This document shows positions 59,743-64,000 of a stretch of 64,000 nt of DNA, piece by piece. Made by a program: the position numbers and the translations under genes. The DNA comes from an uncultured Candidatus Saccharibacteria bacterium. GTDB taxonomy: Bacteria > Patescibacteriota > Saccharimonadia > Saccharimonadales > Saccharimonadaceae. Positions within the stretch are counted from its first letter, which is position 1; every line of letters starts with the position of its first letter. A model generated the notes under the pieces. That model was not told the DNA's origin, ran no database searches, and worked only from the letters and a program-made list of their open reading frames with translations. The DNA is taken from positions 1-64,000 of the forward strand of contig CAQOWG010000002.1 of the NCBI GenBank assembly GCA_948851665.1. The letters are read 5' to 3'.

Positions 59743-59771
59743 ATTATAGCACACTTATGGTAAAAAGTCAA
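59743..59771 (-). promoter_or_regulatory. Strong cassette promoter (59098 gene)
   Basis: TTGACT, 17 nt ending GTGTGC, TATAAT. Confidence 0.88.
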
Positions 59772-59776
59772 TATAT

Positions 59777-60598
59777 TTAGCGATATAGCAGAGCGGCAGT
59801 GGTAGATTCGAGGGGTTTGGTAGGGTTGTAGAGGTTGAAAGCGGCGACTTTGGCGGCTAGTTCGCCGGACCAAAGCGAGATGAGCGAATAGTCGGTATCG
59901 GTGAGAGGAGTAGTGATGACGCGCCCGTCGCGAGCGGTGATGAGCTGGCCTTCGTGGAAAGTCAGAATGGTGGCGGGGTAAGTGAGAGTGAATTTATGGA
60001 TGGCTTCGAGGATGGGCAGGAGCGGGGCGGAGAGCATGATCATTTTGGGATAGTAGACGGCACGGAAGACTTTTTGGAGCTGGGCGGAAGAAGCAAATAG
60101 GGTGAGATCGGGATTTGTAAGTAGTTGCTCCATATTTGGGGCGAGTAAATCAATGGTGTCGCGCGCTAATAGAACGCGTGGTGGTTCGGTCTGGTGATCG
60201 GCAGGAGTGAGGGCAGTTGCGAGGGCGATGGCAGTAGCGGAGTTTTTGGAAAGGTCGCCGGTGATGAGGGCATAATCATTTGCGGCAATGAATTCACTGA
60301 GGAGCGGTGATTGTGCGAAAGAGCCAGTATCGGTGGCGGGAGCAAAGTTAAGATTGGGGAGAGGTGGGAGTTTAGTGCGAAGCGTGGCGGGTAAGAGAAT
60401 TGATAAGTCGCGTACCGGGAAAGTTCTATCAATAAATTCGGCAGTGCGGATGGTAAAGTTGAAACCTTGGCTGCTACCGCCGATGAGACCGAGACGACCA
60501 GTTTTTTGTTCGGGGATGTTCCAGGCAAGATCGGCGAAAAGAGGCTTAGTTTGTTTTTGCCAGTAGGATAAATCGCCTGTGAGATCTGCGAAAGCCAT
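59777..60598 (-). CDS. NAD(P)H-hydrate dehydratase-like (YjeF C-terminal) protein
   Basis: The 273-residue protein resembles the ribokinase-like dehydratase of YjeF/NnrD (LGLIGGSSQGFNFTIRTAEF, DYALITGDLSKNSATAIAL), but the usual catalytic GDVL-type sequence near the C-terminus is not clear, so it may be divergent or only a structural relative. I start at 60598, in an overlap with the stop of xth (TGATG), so the two are coupled. Confidence 0.6.
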   Translation of the reverse strand: MAFADLTGDLSYWQKQTKPLFADLAWNIPEQKTGRLGLIGGSSQGFNFTIRTAEFIDRTFPVRDLSILLPATLRTKLPPLPNLNFAPATDTGSFAQSPLLSEFIAANDYALITGDLSKNSATAIALATALTPADHQTEPPRVLLARDTIDLLAPNMEQLLTNPDLTLFASSAQLQKVFRAVYYPKMIMLSAPLLPILEAIHKFTLTYPATILTFHEGQLITARDGRVITTPLTDTDYSLISLWSGELAAKVAAFNLYNPTKPLESTTAALLYR

Positions 60599-61398
60599 CA
60601 AAATTCCATTTCTATTGAGATTGGACAATGATCGGAACCTGCAATATGATCGTGAATCATTGCGTTTTTGAGGTGCGGAATGAGGCTTTCAGAAAGCAGA
60701 AAATAGTCGATGCGCCAACCGATATTACGTTCGCGAGCATGCGACCAATGTGACCACCAAGTGTATTTTTGTTGACTGGGGTAAAGGTGACGAAAACTAT
60801 CAGCAAGCTTACCGGTGGCAAGGTAATTTTTGATGCCTTGGCGCTCTTCGTCAGTGAAGCCGGCGTTGTGAGTGTTGTCTTTAGGACGAGCGAGATCGAG
60901 TGGGGTGTGGGCTACATTGAAATCACCGCAGATAATGACCGGTTTGGCTTTTTGAAGGATATTGATATAGTTGAGGATGGCTGGATCCCATAGATGTTCG
61001 CGTAGGTTGAGGCGGGAAAGATTGGGCTTACTGTTTGGAACGTACATATTGATAAGATAAAAAGGTTCAAATTCAATAGTTTGCAGGCGACCTTCTTTTA
61101 AAGGATTGCCGAACTTGTCATCGTCCCAAGGATAATTTGCGGCGAGGTCGGCAGGTAAGTCGTTGATGCTACCAAGCGGTTTGAATTTCGTAAAAATGGC
61201 AGTCCCAGAGTAGCCGGGGCGGTCAGCGCTATGCCAGAGTTCGAGATAGTCTGGCAGATCAACAGTAACTTGACCTGGCTTAGCTTTAGTCTCTTGAAGA
61301 CAGAGAATGTCGGGTTGTTCGGCATTGATAAAATCCATGAAGGTGCCGCGCTTTAGATTGGCTCGCAGACCATTAACATTCCAAGAATAGATTTTCAT
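60598..61398 (-). CDS. xth: Exonuclease III / AP endonuclease
   Basis: The 266-residue enzyme cleaves DNA at abasic sites. It has SWNVNGLRAN, LCLQETKAK (catalytic Glu), YSGTAIFTK, the CGDFNVAH and the C-terminal IDYFLLSESL and GSDHCPISIEM, all canonical. Its ATG overlaps the smpB stop (TAATG). Confidence 0.95.
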   Translation of the reverse strand: MKIYSWNVNGLRANLKRGTFMDFINAEQPDILCLQETKAKPGQVTVDLPDYLELWHSADRPGYSGTAIFTKFKPLGSINDLPADLAANYPWDDDKFGNPLKEGRLQTIEFEPFYLINMYVPNSKPNLSRLNLREHLWDPAILNYINILQKAKPVIICGDFNVAHTPLDLARPKDNTHNAGFTDEERQGIKNYLATGKLADSFRHLYPSQQKYTWWSHWSHARERNIGWRIDYFLLSESLIPHLKNAMIHDHIAGSDHCPISIEMEF

Positions 61399-61811
61399 TA
61401 GTAGCGTCCCCGTTCAAGGTCACGTTTTTTGATGGTTTCGCGCTTGTCGTATTTCTTTTTGCCACGACCAGTAGCAATGATGAGCTTAATATAGCGGCCG
61501 CCAGCAAGCAGTTTGGTGGGGACCAGCTGAAAACCATCTTGCTTGGCACGGGTGAGATCGCGGAGCTGACGTTTAGTAACGAGTAGTTTTAGATTGCGGG
61601 CGGTTTCGGCGCCAAGGGTGGCATTATTGAGCCATAATTCCCCGTTCTTGATAGTTACAAATGAACCGCGAAGTTGCGCATGATGGTCGCGAATGAGTCG
61701 CACTTCGGGGCCGGTGAGAGAAATGCCACAAGTCAATTCGTCGCCGAGTTGGTAGTCGAAACGGGCACGGCGGTTGACAACGACATTATCGGTGATCCTT
61801 GACTTTTTCAT
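61398..61811 (-). CDS. smpB: SsrA-binding protein
   Basis: SmpB delivers tmRNA to stalled ribosomes. The 137-residue protein has VVNRRARFDYQLGDELTCGI, TGPEVRLIRDHHAQLRGSFV, ELWLNN, KLIIATGRGKKKYDKRETIKKRD. Its mRNA is probably leaderless: TATAAT on the minus strand (61818-61823) is 6 nt before the ATG. The matching tmRNA gene is not recognised in the window. Confidence 0.95.
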   Translation of the reverse strand: MKKSRITDNVVVNRRARFDYQLGDELTCGISLTGPEVRLIRDHHAQLRGSFVTIKNGELWLNNATLGAETARNLKLLVTKRQLRDLTRAKQDGFQLVPTKLLAGGRYIKLIIATGRGKKKYDKRETIKKRDLERGRY

Positions 61812-61833
61812 GTTACAATTATACCATAGTATT
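61812..61833. promoter_or_regulatory. Overlapping divergent leaderless promoters
   Basis: Only 22 bp separate the start codons of smpB and the GT4 gene. The minus-strand -10 (TATAAT, 61818-61823) and the plus-strand -10 (TACCAT, 61822-61827) overlap by two bases, each exactly 6 nt from its ATG. Confidence 0.7.
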
Positions 61834-63105
61834 ATGAAAATTGTGATTACTTCCGACTTGTATTATCCAATGACAAATGGAGTGGCGGTATTTGCGCACA
61901 ATTTAGCGCGTGGTCTTGCGAAGCAGGGGCATGAGGTAATGGTGTTTTGCCCGAGTTTTACTGGTAAAAAACATAAAGAGAAAAAAGAAGGCGTCACAAC
62001 GGTATATTTGTCGTCAGTGCGATTCCCCTTTTACCCAGACCAAATCAATAAAGTACCCGAAAAGAAAGAATTTTTGGGCTTGTCGATGCCACGTCTGGTC
62101 TATCGGCATGGATTATGGTTGACGCTGGATCCGTATCCAGTGATGAAACGGGAGATGGATAGGTTCCGTCCTGATGTGATCCATAATCAGACGGCTGAGA
62201 TGATTGCGGTGTCGGCGCGGCGTTACGCCAAGAAGCGCAACGTGCCAATGGTGAGTACGGGCCATGCTTATCCGGATAACGTGACTGGACAGGTGAAGCT
62301 GCTGAAACCGATTAAACGTCCAGTGGACGCAATTCTGAGGACTTATATGGCGAGTTTTTTAAAACACTCAGAATATGCTACAATGCCGACAGAAATGGCA
62401 ATTGACGACTTAGTGCCGAAGAATCGTCGACGTTTTAAGGTACCAGTGGAGGCGTTGTCAAACGGAGTGGATCTTTCGAAATTTATGCCAGGTTCGCCGA
62501 ATCCGCGGGTATTAAAAAAATATCACCTAAAACCGAATGTTAAGCGGGTGTTATATCTTGGTCGAGTTGATCCGGAAAAAAGTATTAGTAATGTTTTGCT
62601 GGCATTTGCGGAGGTTTTAGAAAAAGTGCCGGATGCAGAGTTGGTGATTGCCGGGGATGGGATTGATAAGAATCATTTGATGGATTTGGCGAAAGCACTA
62701 GGGATTGATACTCAAACGAAGTTTCTGGGGCGGATTATGTCGGTGGCGGAAGCAGTGTCGATTTATCAGTCAGCGACATTATTTGCAACGGCGAGTGAAA
62801 CTGAAACCCAAGGTATTGTTCTGATTGAGGCGGCAGCAACTGGTCTACCAATTGTGGCAGTAGATGCAGGTGCGGTGAGCGAGCTTTGCCAGGATGGTAA
62901 GAACGGTGAATTATGCCGTCCGGGCGCGATAGAGGAATTGGTGGCTGGTATAGTAAAAATTCTTACAAACGAGAAGCTGCAGAAGAAATATGGTGCTAAA
63001 AGCTTAGTGGTTGCTCGGAAGCACGATCTAAACAGAACGTTGGCGCGGTTTGTAGAGATTTATCAAGAAGCTATTCAGCTGAAGAAGAATCGGCAAGAAT
63101 CTTAA
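61834..63105 (+). CDS. Glycosyltransferase family 4 (diacylglycerol glucosyltransferase-like)
   Basis: The 423-residue GT-B protein begins MKIVITSDLYYPMTNGVAVF and has NQTAEMIAVSARRYA, TGHAYPDN, YLGRVDPEKSISNVLLAFAE and GIVLIEAAATGLPIVAVDAG (E-x7-E region), as in alpha-glucosyl- or mannosyltransferases on lipids. With the first GT4 (57837) and a CDP-alcohol phosphotransferase it suggests glycolipid synthesis. The start is chosen by the -10 spacing. It overlaps the alpha/beta hydrolase by 35 nt, tail to tail. Confidence 0.92.
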   Translation: MKIVITSDLYYPMTNGVAVFAHNLARGLAKQGHEVMVFCPSFTGKKHKEKKEGVTTVYLSSVRFPFYPDQINKVPEKKEFLGLSMPRLVYRHGLWLTLDPYPVMKREMDRFRPDVIHNQTAEMIAVSARRYAKKRNVPMVSTGHAYPDNVTGQVKLLKPIKRPVDAILRTYMASFLKHSEYATMPTEMAIDDLVPKNRRRFKVPVEALSNGVDLSKFMPGSPNPRVLKKYHLKPNVKRVLYLGRVDPEKSISNVLLAFAEVLEKVPDAELVIAGDGIDKNHLMDLAKALGIDTQTKFLGRIMSVAEAVSIYQSATLFATASETETQGIVLIEAAATGLPIVAVDAGAVSELCQDGKNGELCRPGAIEELVAGIVKILTNEKLQKKYGAKSLVVARKHDLNRTLARFVEIYQEAIQLKKNRQES

Positions 63106-63811
63106 GGATTTCCTCGGCGGTTTCATGAGGCTTTTCGTAGTTATGTAGATGTCCGGTGTCTTGCAGGAAGACTGGTTTAGTGTGGAGAGAGTGGGCAAGT
63201 TTTTCGGTACTGCGACAGCTTATAAGGCGATCTTTTGTGCCGGCGATGATATAAACATTGATGTTGTCCGCGAATTGAAAATCGGCTACACCATAATGTG
63301 AGGAAAAATAGGCAGCAGAAAAGACTGCGCGTTTGGGGCAAGTAGTTTGTTTGGTACAAGCGTTGGTGACTCGCATGGTAGAATTAAATTGCCCTTTGCC
63401 GGTATAAAGATAGCAAGTGGTGGCAAAGTTGACAAGGAAATCTGGCAAATAGGCGGAGAGTGGGGCCAGTAGGGCAAAAAACTTGGCGGTTTTATAAGAA
63501 ATTGGTGAGAGTAAAATTAGACGCGAATCAACAAGGTCTGGACGGAGACTAGCAAGCGCCGAAACTGTCAAAGTGCCCATGGAGTGTCCAATTAAAATAG
63601 GCTTGATGATGTGGTGGGATTTTAGATAATTAGCAAAGTGGTCCGCATATGTCTCTGGGGTATATGCGGAAAGGGTAGGAGCACCGGCAAAAGGTGGATT
63701 AGGGGCTAAATGAACGTCATATCCTGCAATACGTAGCTCATCGGCAATGGCAGAAAGACCGAATGGTGCGCCGCGAAAACCATGAATTAAGACAAGCGAG
63801 GGACGTTTCAT
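63071..63811 (-). CDS. Alpha/beta hydrolase
   Basis: The 246-residue protein has the oxyanion loop LIHGFRGAPFGL, the nucleophile elbow LIGHSMGTL, a Lys/Cys-rich middle (CTKQTTCPKRA) and the catalytic Asp-His pair in GTKDRLI and TGHLHNYEK. Esterase or lipase-like; substrate unknown. Its ATG overlaps the glutaredoxin stop (ATGA). Confidence 0.9.
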   Translation of the reverse strand: MKRPSLVLIHGFRGAPFGLSAIADELRIAGYDVHLAPNPPFAGAPTLSAYTPETYADHFANYLKSHHIIKPILIGHSMGTLTVSALASLRPDLVDSRLILLSPISYKTAKFFALLAPLSAYLPDFLVNFATTCYLYTGKGQFNSTMRVTNACTKQTTCPKRAVFSAAYFSSHYGVADFQFADNINVYIIAGTKDRLISCRSTEKLAHSLHTKPVFLQDTGHLHNYEKPHETAEEILKILADSSSAE

Positions 63812-64000
63812 GCGGCTTTGGCGGGAGCTTCTGCGGCGAGAGCGGCCTTAATTGCGGCGCGATCAAAGCCGATAATGCGCTTGTCGCCAATTTCGGTGAC
63901 CGGTACAGCAGTAATGTCTGGCAAGGACGAAGCATCAACTTCTTGGTACTTAATTCCCTGTTCCTCAAGCCATTCCATGAGAGCGTGGCAGTAGATACAG
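63808..64000 (-). CDS. Glutaredoxin/thioredoxin-fold protein (partial)
   Basis: Reading the minus strand from the window edge gives CIYCHALMEWLEEQGIKYQEVD, SLPDITAVPVTEIGDKRIIGFD and a Lys/Ala-rich end. C-x2-C, the TAVPV cis-Pro and the GFD match glutaredoxins of the NrdH/Grx type. The start lies outside the window. The stop overlaps the hydrolase ATG. Confidence 0.88.
   Translation of the reverse strand, partial: CIYCHALMEWLEEQGIKYQEVDASSLPDITAVPVTEIGDKRIIGFDRAAIKAALAAEAPAKAA

Noticed and set aside
1..64000. Recoded UGA (Gly) as in Gracilibacteria/Absconditabacteria
   Set aside because: UGA ends many genes exactly at family-typical lengths and at operon overlaps (ATGA, TGATG).
1..64000. 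CRISPR array
   Set aside because: No regularly spaced 25-40 bp repeats with unique spacers; the TGCGA series has a 10-bp period and no spacers.

Overview
The window looks like a chromosome segment of a Candidate Phyla Radiation bacterium, most likely Candidatus Saccharibacteria (TM7); this is inferred from gene content and style, not from a marker tree. Pointers are small compact genes, a lone VirD4/TraG-type ATPase, a sigma-region-4/HARE-HTH regulator, lysine-rich protein tails, two sortases, scattered housekeeping genes (tgt, topA, prfA-prmC, pth, lepB, der, gltX, smpB, dprA) and no biosynthetic pathways. UGA is used as a stop throughout, so this is not a UGA=Gly lineage such as Gracilibacteria.

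Layout. 0-4.5 kb: tRNA-Gln, MerR regulator, AI-2E-family transporter, tgt and a queuosine-precursor transporter. 4.6-8.4 kb: a two-gene ABC exporter. 8.4-15.1 kb: fibro-slime surface protein, VirD4-like ATPase, sigma/HARE-HTH protein. 15.4-21.5 kb: topA, dprA, small cassette genes and an unidentified structured RNA of about 460 nt. 21.6-33 kb: prmC-prfA, tRNA-Val, pth, HtrA protease, lepB, dus, der and further cassettes. 33-34.6 kb: an InlB-repeat surface protein and tRNA-Glu. 34.6-38.8 kb: a foreign, Firmicutes-style island with a toxin-antitoxin pair and decayed genes. 38.8-48.7 kb: membrane and adhesin-like cassettes, an SDR/DUF3048/gltX operon, a PEGA protein and a sortase. 48.7-64 kb: tRNA-Leu, a DUF1287-NagZ fusion, Nudix, Y-family polymerase, GntR-ABC operon, DUF6512-sortase fusion, two GT4 glycosyltransferases, a CDP-alcohol phosphotransferase, smpB-xth, and a hydrolase/glutaredoxin pair.

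Two expression modes stand out. Most housekeeping genes have a TATAAT-like -10 box exactly 6-7 nt before the start codon, so their mRNAs should be leaderless. A second set of single genes, mostly unknown, plus the large RNA, share a near-identical strong promoter (TTGACTTTT, spacer 17, GTGTGCTAYAAT), a 60-200 nt leader, an AGGAGG-type ribosome binding site and their own terminator.

The most unusual signal is a set of GC-rich palindromic elements of 47-117 bp sitting in frame inside conserved genes (tgt, an ABC exporter, dus, der, possibly the VirD4-like ATPase), with one intergenic copy sharing its core with the ABC copy. They resemble in behaviour the Rickettsia palindromic elements and may be an undescribed family of protein-invading repeats.
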